Shown here in pieces: positions 7,926 to 16,393 of a stretch of DNA of 64,000 bases. The DNA is from Pseudomonas sp. (GTDB taxonomy: Bacteria; Pseudomonadota; Gammaproteobacteria; Pseudomonadales; Pseudomonadaceae): NCBI RefSeq assembly GCF_002796985.1, contig NZ_PEKX01000007.1, positions 248,001 through 312,000 on the forward strand, written 5' to 3'. The stretch's first letter is position 1, and each line of letters starts with the position of its first letter. The notes below the pieces were generated by a model. The model searched no databases. It saw nothing but the letters and a program-made list of their open reading frames with translations, and was not told the DNA's origin. Made by a program: the position numbers and the translations under genes.

Positions 7926-9122
7926 ATGACCGAGCCAACACCGCGCGACTCCCTCTGGACCGTCTTCCTGATTTTCCTGCGCCTGGGCCTGACCTCCTTC
8001 GGTGGGCCGGTGGCGCATCTGGGTTATTTTCGCGAGGAGTTCGTGCGCCGCCGGCGTTGGCTGGACGAGTCGCACTACGCCGATCTGATCGCCCTCTGCC
8101 AGTTCCTCCCCGGCCCCGCCAGCAGCCAGCTGGGCATGGCGCTGGGGGCTTTGCGCGCAGGGCAGTGGGGCGCGCTGGCGGCGTGGGTAGGTTTCACCCT
8201 GCCGTCGGCCCTGCTGATGCTGCTGGTCGCCCTGGGCCTGTCGCGTCACGGGCAATGGTTGCCGGCTGGGGCGCTGCACGGGCTGATGCTGGTATCGGTC
8301 GCGGTGGTGGCCCATGCCGTGTGGGGGATGGCCAAGTCGCTGTGCCCGGACTGGCAGCGCCAGGGGCTGATGATCCTGGTGACCGCCGTGGCGTTGCGCT
8401 GGCCCGGTGTGGTCGTGCAATTGCTGGTGATCCTCGCGGCCGCGCTGATCGGCATGGTCTGGCTGCAGTCATCCGCTGCGAGCGGCTCTGGGATCCAAGG
8501 CCCTGAGACATCCCGTCGCCGGGGTGGCTTCTACCTGCTGCTGTTCTTCGTGCTGCTGGTGTTTCTGCCTTTGCTGGCGGCAGCATCGCAGGCACCTTGG
8601 CTGGCGCAGTTCGACGCCTTCTACCGGGTCGGCAGCCTGGTCTTCGGAGGCGGGCATGTGGTATTGCCGCTGTTGCAGAGCGCGGTGGTCGAGCCCGGCT
8701 GGGTCGATGCGCAGAGCTTCCTTGCCGGCTACGGTGCGGCCCAGGCGCTGCCGGGGCCGCTGTTCACCTTCGCCGCCTTCCTCGGCGCAACCATGGCCGA
8801 ACCGGGCGGGGCCGCCGGGGCGCTGCTCTGCCTGGTGGCGATCTTCCTGCCGTCCTTCCTGCTGGTACTGGGCGCCTTGCCGTTCTGGGAAAACCTGCGC
8901 CGCCTGCGTCGTCTGCGCGCGGCACTGGCCGGGGTGAACGCCGCCGTGGTCGGCCTGTTGCTGGCGGCGCTGATCCACCCCATCGGCAGCGAAACCATTA
9001 GCGGCCTGCTCGACATTACCGTCGTCGCGCTAGCCTTCGGGGTGCTGCTCAGCGGCCGGGTTCCGCCCTGGACGCTGGTGCTGCTGGGAGCGCTGGGCGG
9101 AGGCTTGGCCGGGGCGCTCTAG
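7926..9122 (+). CDS. chrA: ChrA-type chromate transporter
   Basis: A 398-residue inner-membrane protein of the CHR superfamily with two homologous halves, so a long-chain ChrA. The first half carries FLRLGLTSFGGPVAHLGYFREEFV and LCQFLPGPASSQLGMALG; the second repeats the fold with YRVGSLVFGGGHVVLPLL and GYGAAQALPGPLFTFAAFLG. These paired GGP and PGP motifs are family signatures. The ATG at 7926 is chosen over an upstream TTG. Family members export chromate and confer chromate or sulfate-dependent phenotypes. The stop codon overlaps that of the convergent SDR gene by four bases. No chrB regulator is adjacent. Confidence 0.9.
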   Translation: MTEPTPRDSLWTVFLIFLRLGLTSFGGPVAHLGYFREEFVRRRRWLDESHYADLIALCQFLPGPASSQLGMALGALRAGQWGALAAWVGFTLPSALLMLLVALGLSRHGQWLPAGALHGLMLVSVAVVAHAVWGMAKSLCPDWQRQGLMILVTAVALRWPGVVVQLLVILAAALIGMVWLQSSAASGSGIQGPETSRRRGGFYLLLFFVLLVFLPLLAAASQAPWLAQFDAFYRVGSLVFGGGHVVLPLLQSAVVEPGWVDAQSFLAGYGAAQALPGPLFTFAAFLGATMAEPGGAAGALLCLVAIFLPSFLLVLGALPFWENLRRLRRLRAALAGVNAAVVGLLLAALIHPIGSETISGLLDITVVALAFGVLLSGRVPPWTLVLLGALGGGLAGAL

Positions 9123-9892
9123 AGGCTGCTGACCAGGTGCCCGCCGTCCACGGCCAGCACCGCGCCGGTCATGAAGGCGCCGGCATCGCTGGCCAGTAGC
9201 AGGAACGGGCCTTCCAGTTCCTGCAACTGGCCGAGGCGGCGCATCGGCACCGTGTCGCGGATGTAGGCCTGGCCCTTGTCGCTGTCGAAGTAGGCGTCGT
9301 TCATTTCCGTCTTGAAGTAGCCCGGTGCGATGGCATTGACCCGCACGTTGTAACGCGCCAGCTCCAGCGCCAGGGATTTGCTCAGTTGCACCACGCCGGC
9401 CTTGGCCGCGCAGTAGTGGCTGTAGCCGCCGCCCACGCGCAGGCCGAGGATCGAGGCGATGTTGACGATGCTGCCACCGCGCCCGGCCTTGGCCAGGCGT
9501 TGCGCCGCGCACTGGGCAACGCGCCAGACGCCGTCGAGGTTGGTCGAGAGCATGGTGCGCCAGTCCTCCTCGCTGACCTCCAGCGCACGCTGGCCATTAC
9601 CGATACCGGCGTTGTTGAGTACCACTTCGACCACACCGAACTGCGCCTCGGCGCTGTCGAAGGCAGCTTCCACGCTGGCGCGATCGGTCACGTCCAGCGC
9701 CACGGCATGGGCTTCGCCACCGTCGGCACGGATCGCTTCGGCCAACTGCGCCAGCCGCTCGGTACGCCGTGCCGCAAGTACCACGCGGGCGCCAGCACGG
9801 GCGGCCACCCGCGCCAGGTGTGCGCCGATGCCGCTGGAGGCTCCGGTGACCAGTACGGTCTTGCCGGCAAGGGAAAAGAGGTCGTTGCTCAT
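9119..9892 (-). CDS. SDR family oxidoreductase
   Basis: A 257-residue classical short-chain dehydrogenase/reductase. The start at 9892 is preceded by AAGGTG, and a longer upstream in-frame extension lacks similarity. The cofactor loop TGASSGIGAHLARV lies near residues 17-30, NNAG near 92-95, the catalytic Ser in the VNIAS strand, and YSHYCAAKAG gives the YxxxK pair (about 158-162). EMNDAY and the C-terminal FMTGAVLAVDGGH are typical. The Asp/Arg pattern after the second strand (AARRTERL) favours NADP(H). The physiological substrate is unknown. It converges on chrA with overlapping stop codons. Confidence 0.9.
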   Translation of the reverse strand: MSNDLFSLAGKTVLVTGASSGIGAHLARVAARAGARVVLAARRTERLAQLAEAIRADGGEAHAVALDVTDRASVEAAFDSAEAQFGVVEVVLNNAGIGNGQRALEVSEEDWRTMLSTNLDGVWRVAQCAAQRLAKAGRGGSIVNIASILGLRVGGGYSHYCAAKAGVVQLSKSLALELARYNVRVNAIAPGYFKTEMNDAYFDSDKGQAYIRDTVPMRRLGQLQELEGPFLLLASDAGAFMTGAVLAVDGGHLVSSL

Positions 9893-10037
9893 GGCTGCAC
9901 CTTGTTCATCAGAGCGAATTCGCTGACCGCCAAGGTTAGCCCGAGGCGCTCTCAAGGGCGTGCAGGGTGCGCCATTCGCAGTACGAATGATGCGGGAGCG
10001 GCTGGCTTCTCGCGGGGAGAACTGTGTCTGGACTTCC

Positions 10038-10152
10038 CCCTCACCCCAGCCCTCTCCCTCAGGGAGAGGGAGCAGGCTGTGCCGGCTGATGCCTTGGTTT
10101 CATCCTGCTACGAATGGTCCCCTCTCCCTCTGGGAGAGGGTTAGGGTGAGGG
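10038..10152. repeat. Long imperfect inverted repeat (CCCTCACCC family)
   Basis: CCCTCACCCCAGCCCTCTCC and the inverse GGAGAGGGTTAGGGTGAGGG bound a 115-base element, with each arm also containing its own CCCTCTCCCTC/GGGAGAGGG hairpin. This is a dispersed intergenic repeat type commonly seen in pseudomonads. It sits between the SDR start and the terminator of the amidotransferase gene. The remainder of the 9893-10270 gap contains no gene that I can support apart from that terminator. Confidence 0.75.
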
Positions 10153-10224
10153 CAGATCCGAGCACGGAAATACCCTGCAGAAGCGCGCCATGCAGTTGGC
10201 TTGTCGTCGCGGGGAACACCAAAG

Positions 10225-10252
10225 AAAAAGCCCGGCGGATGCCGGGCTTTTT
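10225..10252 (-). terminator. Rho-independent terminator of the amidotransferase gene
   Basis: GCCCGGC and GCCGGGC form a stem around a GGAT loop, flanked by AAAAA on one side and TTTTT on the other, so it can work in both directions. It lies 18 bases beyond the stop of the minus-strand gene at 10271. Confidence 0.85.
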
Positions 10253-10270
10253 CATGACGCGGGAAGCGAA

Positions 10271-11074
10271 TCAGGCAGCGAGTGCGCGAGTCTGCTTCTT
10301 CTTCACCTGTGCGCGGCAAGCATCGCCGAACGCCTGGAAGATCTTCACCGAGTCGGGGTTCTTCGCCGCCTGCCATTCCGGGTGCCACTGCACTGCGAAG
10401 AGGAAGGAGGGAAGGGTCGGGGCGTGGATGGCTTCGACCAGGCCGTCTTCGGCGTGGGCGATGGCTTCGATGCCCTTGCCCAGGTTCTTCAGGCCCTGGC
10501 CGTGCAGCGAGTTGACGCGGATCTCGTCACCCAGCAGCTTCTGCAGCCAGCTGCCCGCTAGCGGGCGAACGCCGTGGGCCGGGCTGTACTGTACGTCGAC
10601 CGGGTCTTCGGAGTTCTCGCGATGGTCGTTGAAGCCGGGCTCGGCGTAGACCTTCTGGTAGATATCGCCGCCCAGGGCCACGTTGATTTCCTGCATGCCG
10701 CGGCAGATGCCGAAGATCGGCAGGCCACGCGCGATGGCGGCCTTGATCAGCGGGATGTCGAAGTTGTCGCGGTCCTTGTCCTGGCCCTTGCCGGGAGTTT
10801 CATTCTCCTGGCCGTACAGGCTCGGATCGATGTTGCTGCCGGCGCCGGTCAGGTACACGCCGTCGGCCATGTCCAGGTATTGCTCGAGGTCTTCGATGCC
10901 GCAGCAGGTCGGTACCAGCACCGGCACGCAATCGGACTGTTCGACCAGGGGCACGATGTATTTGTGCGTCATGACCTGATAGTCGTGGCCTTTGCGCTCT
11001 TGGCTGCCCATGGACATCAGGACGACAGGTTTACGGAGGGTCTGTTTCTTGTTGCCAATGTTGCTGTTGGACAT
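10271..11074 (-). CDS. Class I glutamine amidotransferase (peptidase C26, PuuD/SpuA-like)
   Basis: A 267-residue cytoplasmic hydrolase of the gamma-glutamyl-GABA hydrolase family, which cleaves gamma-glutamylated intermediates in polyamine catabolism. The nucleophile elbow FGICRGMQE places the catalytic Cys at residue 124, and the His partner is in AVQWHPEWQ near the C-terminus. YLTGAGSNIDPSLYG, upstream of the nucleophile, matches the family. Pseudomonads carry several paralogues (SpuA, PauD types), and which one this is cannot be decided from sequence alone. The upstream 11075-11459 gap is markedly AT-rich and probably holds its promoter; I see no gene in it. Confidence 0.85.
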   Translation of the reverse strand: MSNSNIGNKKQTLRKPVVLMSMGSQERKGHDYQVMTHKYIVPLVEQSDCVPVLVPTCCGIEDLEQYLDMADGVYLTGAGSNIDPSLYGQENETPGKGQDKDRDNFDIPLIKAAIARGLPIFGICRGMQEINVALGGDIYQKVYAEPGFNDHRENSEDPVDVQYSPAHGVRPLAGSWLQKLLGDEIRVNSLHGQGLKNLGKGIEAIAHAEDGLVEAIHAPTLPSFLFAVQWHPEWQAAKNPDSVKIFQAFGDACRAQVKKKQTRALAA

Positions 11075-11459
11075 ATGTCACCTTTGGATGGGCTGCAGCC
11101 CATCGATTTTGTGCAGGCGCGCAGCTGGAGGGCGCGCTACCTGAGGTTTCGAGCACTGCCGAGAGCGCACAGAAGGCGATGATTCCCGGTCGAAACCTGC
11201 CTACCAGCCTGCCAGAGCCGTTAAATATGTCAAACGAATTCGGTGAAGGGCGTCAAAAATAATGGCCGAAATCCTGTCTTACAATTATTTCAACTAATTG
11301 TTTTTAAAGGATTTTTGTAAATATCCAAGCGTGCTGAAAAGTCCATTATTTAAAACGCCTGGTCATAATGGTGAAAAATTCCGCACACTTTTTCACGGCG
11401 GCCGTTCAGGATCGGCAACGCCCGCGCCGGGCGGCGCGCTCTGCCTCGCGGGTTTGCCT

Positions 11460-13130
11460 TCAGTGGCACTCGATGCGGTTACGGCCGTTCTGCTTGGCCC
11501 GGTAGAGCGCAGTGTCGCTGCGCGAGAGGCCGGCCTCGGCGGACGCGTCGGCGGCGTCCAGCGCGGCAATGCCAATGCTGATGCTCAGCGGGATACGCTG
11601 GCCGCCCTGCGTCAATGGCTGCTCCAGCAATTGCTGCTGCAGGCGCTGGGCGAATACCTGTGCGCTGGCGATATCGGCATCGCCCAGCACCACGGCGAAC
11701 TCCTCGCCGCCCATGCGTCCGGCGAAGTCGACGCGGCGGATGGCGCGCCCGAGGATGCTGGCGAAGTGGCGCAGGGCTTCGTCACCCACGGCGTGGCCCC
11801 AGCGGTCGTTGATCGACTTGAAGTGGTCGATGTCGCACATCAGGATCGCCGCGTTGCGTTCGATGCTGCGCTGCACTCGGCCCAGTTCGGCCTCGATCAG
11901 GTGCATGAAGTGGCCGCGATTGGGCAACTGGGTGAGATAGTCGGTGGTCGCCAGCAATTGCAGTTCGGCTTCGATGCGCTTGCGTTCGGTGATGTCGGTG
12001 ATGAAGCCGTGCCAGATCAGGCTGCCATCGGCCTGGCGCTTGGGATGGGCGTTGCCCTGGCGCCAGAACGTGCCGCGGCCGGCGATCTGCACCCGGTATT
12101 CGTGACGCCAGGGTTGCATCTGTGCAGCGGAGGCTTCCAGCGAGGCGAGGCAGGCCGGCAGGTCCTCGGGATGGACCAGGTCGCGCAGGACCACGGAGTC
12201 ATGGCGCATCTGTTCGGCCGGTACGCCGTAGATGTCCAGCACCCCCGCGCTGACATAGGGGAAGGTGCCGGTGCCGTCGGGCAGACGGCGGAACTGGAAG
12301 ACCATGCCGGGGATTTCGTTGGTCAGGTCGGTGAGCAGTTGCACGCTTTCGCGCAGTTGCTCGGCCATGCCCCGCAGGGCAGTGATGTCGGTGGTGGTGC
12401 CGAGCATGCGCAGGGCATTACCGGCGGCATCACGCTCCACCACCTTGCCGCGGCTGCAGACCCAGAGGTAATGGCCGTCCTTGTGCTGCAGGCGGTGCTC
12501 CACCTCGTAGGCCTCGGTGTGGCCATCGAAGTGGTTGCGCATGCTGCTCTGCACGTACTCGAGGTCGTCCGGGTGCACGCGGGTGTAGGCGTCTTCGATG
12601 CGGCTGCCGATCTCGTCCTCGGCATAGCCCAGCAGGGATTTCCAGGCGCTGGAGTAGTGGATCTGGCCGGTGGGCACGTGGCGGTCCCAGATGCCGGTGC
12701 CGCTGCCGTCCACTGCCAGGGCCGTGCGCCTTTCGCTTTCCTCCTGTGGTGCACGGGCGCGATCGAGGAGGGCTTCACCCAGTTCCAGCACATCGGCCAG
12801 CAAGGTTTGCTGCGGCGGGCTGAGTACCTTGTTGCTGCCGCTGAGCAGCAGCAGGCGCGCCTGGGGAAAGCCTTCCGGGTCGCGCAGTGTCTCGCAGGCG
12901 AGCAGGTGCAGGAGCTGGCCCTGGTGGCTCAGGGGGCTGGAGGCGGCGTTGAGGGTGAGCAGGGTGGCCAGGGAGAGCGCACCGGCGCCATCGATGCCGA
13001 GTTGGCCGAGCAACTGACCGCTCAGGTCGATAAGCAGGACGGCACAATCGCCGCCTGCCTGGCGGGCGAGACGCAGCAGGCCGTCATATCGCCCGTACTC
13101 CTTTACCGCAGGATTACTGGAAGTTCGCAT
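11460..13130 (-). CDS. PAS-PAS-GGDEF diguanylate cyclase
   Basis: A 556-residue soluble signalling protein with no membrane segments. The N-terminal about 135 residues are of unassigned type, followed by PAS/PAC domains at about 140-260 (SAWKSLLGYAEDEIGSRIED; closing MLGTTTDIT) and about 275-395 (closing HGFITDITERKRIEAE), then the GGDEF domain at about 400-555. The active-site motif is GGEEF (474-478), so catalysis of cyclic di-GMP synthesis is expected. RRVD, five residues before it, fits the RxxD inhibitory site. It lies alone between the AT-rich gap and a small hypothetical gene. The signal sensed is unknown. Confidence 0.9.
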   Translation of the reverse strand: MRTSSNPAVKEYGRYDGLLRLARQAGGDCAVLLIDLSGQLLGQLGIDGAGALSLATLLTLNAASSPLSHQGQLLHLLACETLRDPEGFPQARLLLLSGSNKVLSPPQQTLLADVLELGEALLDRARAPQEESERRTALAVDGSGTGIWDRHVPTGQIHYSSAWKSLLGYAEDEIGSRIEDAYTRVHPDDLEYVQSSMRNHFDGHTEAYEVEHRLQHKDGHYLWVCSRGKVVERDAAGNALRMLGTTTDITALRGMAEQLRESVQLLTDLTNEIPGMVFQFRRLPDGTGTFPYVSAGVLDIYGVPAEQMRHDSVVLRDLVHPEDLPACLASLEASAAQMQPWRHEYRVQIAGRGTFWRQGNAHPKRQADGSLIWHGFITDITERKRIEAELQLLATTDYLTQLPNRGHFMHLIEAELGRVQRSIERNAAILMCDIDHFKSINDRWGHAVGDEALRHFASILGRAIRRVDFAGRMGGEEFAVVLGDADIASAQVFAQRLQQQLLEQPLTQGGQRIPLSISIGIAALDAADASAEAGLSRSDTALYRAKQNGRNRIECH

Positions 13131-13322
13131 CCGATAGCAGCTTCTTCAACGGAGGATGGGCGTAGTTCTTGGTTGCGGTCCGCGCCAGAGGTGCGGCGGG
13201 AGGACGCAGGTGGCTTTATGAAATCACGGGCGGGTCCGTGGCCACAATCTCCGCTTGCGATACGGGCGACGAGCGTGCATCTCCGGGAACCCGATGAACC
13301 GGTGCCCGGCGAGTTGGGGGCA

Positions 13323-13667
13323 TCAGTTGACCAGTTGATCGATCAGCACGGCATTGGTGTAGATCAGGCTGCCGTCGCTGGCGCGGTGGCCGACCAGGTG
13401 GAACTGGCCGCGGTGTTCGGTGCCGCTCAGGTACACACGGAACATGCAGTCGGCCAGCGGTCCGTAGCCTTCGGGCATGTGCAGCTCGAGGGTGTCGGGG
13501 TTGGCGTCGACCATCATTTCCCGTTGGCCGTTTTCCTGCAGGTAGACCTCGGCCTGTTCCAGGTGAAGCCGGTCGTCGGCGGTCAGGTAGAAACGGATGT
13601 CTTCCAGCGGCGTGGGCTTCTGTTCGGCGGTCGTCTTGCACCAGCCTTCGAGGGTCATTGCGCTCAT
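13323..13667 (-). CDS. Hypothetical 114-residue protein
   Basis: A 114-residue acidic soluble protein with a good coding appearance. It begins MSAMTLEGWCKTTAEQ and is rich in beta-type segments (EDIRFYLTADDRLHLE, DCMFRVYLSGTEHRG). There is no signal peptide or membrane segment. A second ATG three codons in is an alternative start. I do not recognise the family. It lies upstream of the diguanylate cyclase gene in the same direction with a 192 bp gap, so cotranscription is possible but not required. Confidence 0.65.
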   Translation of the reverse strand: MSAMTLEGWCKTTAEQKPTPLEDIRFYLTADDRLHLEQAEVYLQENGQREMMVDANPDTLELHMPEGYGPLADCMFRVYLSGTEHRGQFHLVGHRASDGSLIYTNAVLIDQLVN

Positions 13668-13788
13668 GGTGGGGAGCCTCCTGGGTTCGCGGGCGGGATT
13701 AGCGTGCCGTCGGAGAGTTGGACTGCCGCGTCAGAAGGTTCGATCACTTTTTGTTCGGATGCTTATTTGAGCGATAAATCCCGAGCAT

Positions 13789-13815
13789 AAAAAAAGCCGC
13801 TCCAGGGGAGCGGCT
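13789..13815 (-). terminator. Rho-independent terminator, 3' end of candidate sRNA
   Basis: A 9-bp GC-rich stem (AGCCGCTCC/GGAGCGGCT, three-base loop) is followed on the minus strand by an unbroken run of seven T. On the plus strand no T-run follows, so it acts on minus-strand transcripts only. Confidence 0.85.
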
Positions 13816-13893
13816 CGAAGGACGTCGAAGGAGCAATCACAATATCAACGTCAGGAGTTGTCTTCCGCACGGAAAGTGCGGAAGCGGGAAGAT
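13789..13893 (-). ncRNA. Candidate small RNA with its own promoter and terminator
   Basis: On the minus strand, a -10 TAGAAT (13905-13900) with a 17-base spacer to TTTATC (13928-13923) is followed by about 105 bases holding two stem-loops. The first is a 9-bp stem CTTCCGCAC/GTGCGGAAG at 13862-13884. The second is a 9-bp stem AGCCGCTCC/GGAGCGGCT at 13795-13815 that runs into seven U residues (13795-13789). No reading frame of note lies within. The porin gene upstream already has its own terminator, so this second one needs another transcript. I do not recognise the RNA. The start point is inferred from the -10 element. Confidence 0.5.
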
Positions 13894-13899
13894 GGGGTC

Positions 13900-13928
13900 A
13901 TTCTAGAAAGTTGTCCCGCCGGGATAAA
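13900..13928 (-). promoter_or_regulatory. Candidate sigma-70-type promoter of the sRNA
   Basis: TTTATC and TAGAAT on the minus strand are separated by 17 bases. The -10 is a good match and the -35 is weak. It lies between the porin terminator (13987-14030) and the second terminator (13789-13815), which is what makes it noteworthy. Confidence 0.4.
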
Positions 13929-13986
13929 CCGTGATTCCGGGAAGAGACTTTCTGCACGGACGCAATAATCGTAGGGATACACGAAA

Positions 13987-14030
13987 ACGCAGGGCAAACG
14001 TCCAGATGAATCTGAAAGTTTGCCCTGCGT
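13987..14030 (-). terminator. Rho-independent terminator of the porin gene
   Basis: A perfect 13-bp stem (ACGCAGGGCAAAC/GTTTGCCCTGCGT) with an 18-base loop begins 17 bases after the porin stop and is followed on the minus strand by TTTT. Confidence 0.85.
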
Positions 14031-14046
14031 AGTTATCCGCTCTGAA

Positions 14047-15378
14047 TTACAGAATCGACAGCGGGTATTCGACGATCAGGCGCAGTTCGTTGTTGTCATC
14101 TTCTGCCTGGTCGGCGTTGGCGCGGTGGAAGGCCTGGCGCAGGCGGAAGGACAGGTCCTTGGCCGGGCCTGCCTGGACCACGTACTTGGCTTCCAGGTCG
14201 GTCTCGTGGTGGCTGCCATCTTCGCCGTAGCCATAGCCCAGGTACTGGCTGTCGGAGTCCATGTGGCTGCCGTCGATACCGGTACCGTTGATGTAGCGGG
14301 CCATGAAGCTCAGGCCCGGTACGCCGTAGGTGTCCATCGCCAGGTCGTAGCGGACTTGCCAGGAGCGCTCGCCCGGACCGTTGAAGTCGGAGTACTGCAC
14401 GGAGTTGGCGAGGAAGATCGAGTCGCCGCCGGCGCCAGCGCCGTTGTCGCCGAAGCCGACATAGTCGAACGGGGTATCGCCGTGGACCTTCTGGTAGGCC
14501 AGGGTGACGGTGTGCGCCTGCAGGAAGGAGTAGGCGGTAGCCAGCGACCAGGTGGTGTTGCTGATCTCGCCGGCCTTGGCCTGGCCGTAGTCGTTGGTGC
14601 GGTAGATGTTGAAGTCGAAGCCCAGCGACTGGTCATCGGCGACCGGCAGCAGCCAGTTCACGTTGCCGTAGTACTGGCGCCAGATGTCTTCGAGTTCCGA
14701 GCCATACAGCGACACGCTCAGGTTGTCGGTGATGGCGTACTTGCCGCCCACGAAGTCGGCACTATTCGCCTCGACGTTTGCGTAGGTGGCATAGATGCCG
14801 CCATCGCGAGCGGTGGTGATCGGGCTGGTGCCGGAGGTGAAGTGGCCGGCTTCCAGGTCCAGGCCGTCGATCTCGCTGCTCAGCAGGTTGAAGCCCGAGG
14901 CGGTCTGCGGGATCAGGCGGGTGCCGCCGGCGGCGAACACCGGTGCGGTCGGTTGCATGTCGCCGAATTTCAGCTCGGTCTTGGAAATACGCACTTTCAG
15001 TGCGCCGCCGGCCTTGCCGTAGTCGTCGTCCGGCTTGCCATCGTTGCCCACCGGCAGGTTGCCGGTTCCGGCACGGCCACCGCCAGCGTCGAGCTTGATG
15101 CCCAGGTAGCCGAAGGCGTCCACGCCGAAGCCGACGGTGCCCTGGGTGTAGCCGGAGGAGAAGTTGGCCAGGAAGCCCTGGGTCCAGTCGCGGTTGTCGG
15201 CCCCGCCGTTCTTGCCGTCGTGGTCGTAGTACTGGTTGCGCAGCAGGACGTCGAGCTTGGCGTCCTCGACGAAGCCCTTGGCATCGGCCTGGTCGCTGAC
15301 GAAGGGTTCGGCGCTGGCGAACTGGCTGGCGGCGGCGGAAACAGCGAGCACGATAGCGCTGCGTTTGAGGTGCTTCAT
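14047..15378 (-). CDS. OprD-family outer membrane porin
   Basis: A 443-residue substrate-selective porin. The ATG at 15378, with AGGGG upstream, gives a normal signal peptide (MKHLKRSAIVLAVSAAASQF, cleavage after ASA). The longer in-frame start at 15453 would bury it. The mature N-terminus EPFVSDQADAKGFVEDAKL and the repeated amphipathic beta strands, ending ELRLIVEYPLSIL, fit OprD. Subfamily is uncertain. It neighbours a GGDEF protein and a SpuA-like gene, which recalls the P. aeruginosa oprE region, but that is inference. Arg- and aromatic-rich strands are expected to line the pore. Confidence 0.9.
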   Translation of the reverse strand: MKHLKRSAIVLAVSAAASQFASAEPFVSDQADAKGFVEDAKLDVLLRNQYYDHDGKNGGADNRDWTQGFLANFSSGYTQGTVGFGVDAFGYLGIKLDAGGGRAGTGNLPVGNDGKPDDDYGKAGGALKVRISKTELKFGDMQPTAPVFAAGGTRLIPQTASGFNLLSSEIDGLDLEAGHFTSGTSPITTARDGGIYATYANVEANSADFVGGKYAITDNLSVSLYGSELEDIWRQYYGNVNWLLPVADDQSLGFDFNIYRTNDYGQAKAGEISNTTWSLATAYSFLQAHTVTLAYQKVHGDTPFDYVGFGDNGAGAGGDSIFLANSVQYSDFNGPGERSWQVRYDLAMDTYGVPGLSFMARYINGTGIDGSHMDSDSQYLGYGYGEDGSHHETDLEAKYVVQAGPAKDLSFRLRQAFHRANADQAEDDNNELRLIVEYPLSIL

Positions 15379-15826
15379 GGATATTGCCCCTAGAGTCTTG
15401 GAGGACCGGCTCGGTGAAGTGCGTGAGAGCCGGACGTTTTTATAGGCAGGCACAATGAATCCGCTCCTGGATTAACCACGGCGGAAAGTCGCAGGAAGTT
15501 GCGTTGGCATTGTTGCGATGATCTTGGTATTTCGCTCTTCGCGAATGGCTCCAGACGCGAAAAGACGACGTCATAATGCCCAAAGAGTTCGCTGATTAAA
15601 TAACGGATTATGAAAAGGTCTATGTCTCAAACTGTAATAATCCGGACTTTGGTCGAATTGAAATAAGTACTCGGTAAGTTGTGCGGCTAGAGGCAATGTC
15701 ACTGTTCCCGGGGGCTGCGGGCACGGTGACATGGCGCGCGGCGGCGCGATGCGGCTAAGCTGCGCGACCTAGCCGCCGCACCCGTGCGGCGACGTGCCTC
15801 ATTCACCGACAGCAGAGATTTGTCCC
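15379..15826. other. Intergenic region between porin and ridA
   Basis: A 448-base divergent gap, AT-richer than its surroundings at 15540-15670. It must hold the promoters of the porin and of ridA. I looked for an ANR box (TTGAT-N4-ATCAA) and for a sigma-54 element and saw neither. No gene of acceptable quality is present. Confidence 0.5.
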
Positions 15827-16204
15827 ATGACGCCTACCTTCATCCCCGACGCGGACCCCGAATCCATTTCCTCCGACGTCGCCGGTTTCGGCGGCCTGCT
15901 GGTTTCCACGCAGATCCCCACCCGCGAGGACGGCAGCCTGGAACTGGGCGACATCAAGGCCCAGAGCGAGGCTACCCTGCGCAGCCTGCAGTTGGCCCTG
16001 GAAAAGGCCGGCAGCGGCCTGGACCACGTACTGCACCTGACCATCTACCTCACCAGCATGGCCGAGCGCGCCGCGTTCAACGAGGTTTACTGCCGCTTCT
16101 TCGCCAAGCCCTACCCGGTGCGCGCTGCCGTCGGTATCTCCGAGCTGGCGGTGGAAGGCATGAAGGTGGAAGTCACCGCCATCGCGGCCAAGCGCGCGAG
16201 CTGA
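15827..16204 (+). CDS. ridA: RidA family protein (enamine/imine deaminase)
   Basis: A 125-residue protein of the RidA/YjgF/UK114 family, cytoplasmic trimers that hydrolyse reactive enamines and imines formed by PLP enzymes. The start at ATG 15827 gives MTPTFIPDADPES. HLTIYLTSMAERAAFNEVY and PVRAAVGISELAVEGMKVEVTAIA are signature regions, although the Arg in the usual P-x-R-x-x-x-x-V segment is present as PVRAAVGI. Whether it deaminates 2-aminoacrylate or belongs to another Rid subfamily cannot be settled here. It stands alone with its own terminator. Confidence 0.85.
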   Translation: MTPTFIPDADPESISSDVAGFGGLLVSTQIPTREDGSLELGDIKAQSEATLRSLQLALEKAGSGLDHVLHLTIYLTSMAERAAFNEVYCRFFAKPYPVRAAVGISELAVEGMKVEVTAIAAKRAS

Positions 16205-16225
16205 TCTCCGCGCCTTTGCTGGATC

Positions 16226-16253
16226 GGGCCGCATTGCGGCCCTTTCTTTATTT
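16226..16253 (+). terminator. Rho-independent terminator of ridA
   Basis: GGGCCGC/GCGGCCC stem with an ATT loop, followed by TTTCTTTATTT, 21 bases after the ridA stop. Confidence 0.8.
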
Positions 16254-16285
16254 GTTCTGCTTCTTCGACCTGAGCGCGCCTCTGG

Positions 16286-16368
16286 TTCGCGAGCAAGAAC
16301 TAGGCGTCCCCCTCGCTCCTACAGGTCCGCGCCACGCTGCTCTTCGTAGGAGCGAGCTTGCTCGCGAA
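16286..16368. repeat. REP pair with one interrupted copy
   Basis: The right copy (16346-16368) is an intact REP unit. The left, inverted copy is split: TTCGCGAGCAAG (16286-16297) and CTCGCTCCTAC (16312-16322) are separated by 14 extra bases (AACTAGGCGTCCCC). Removing those bases restores a perfect unit. It lies between ridA and the hvfA promoter region. Confidence 0.8.
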
Positions 16369-16393
16369 CGGCACCCGCTCCAGCCCTCCCGAA

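Noticed and set aside
11284..11325. A terminator-like AT hairpin (CAATTA/TAATTG then TTTTT) in the AT-rich gap
   Set aside because: The stem is six or seven A-T pairs only, too unstable, and no plus-strand gene ends before it.
11298..13790. An 830-codon plus-strand frame over the diguanylate cyclase
   Set aside because: The minus strand carries a complete PAS-GGDEF protein with its catalytic motif. The plus frame is low-complexity (Ala/Gly/Val/Gln-rich) and spans several genes.
14020..15393. A 457-codon plus-strand frame over the porin gene
   Set aside because: It mirrors the porin almost exactly, lacks any domain, and the porin has a signal peptide, a ribosome site and a terminator.
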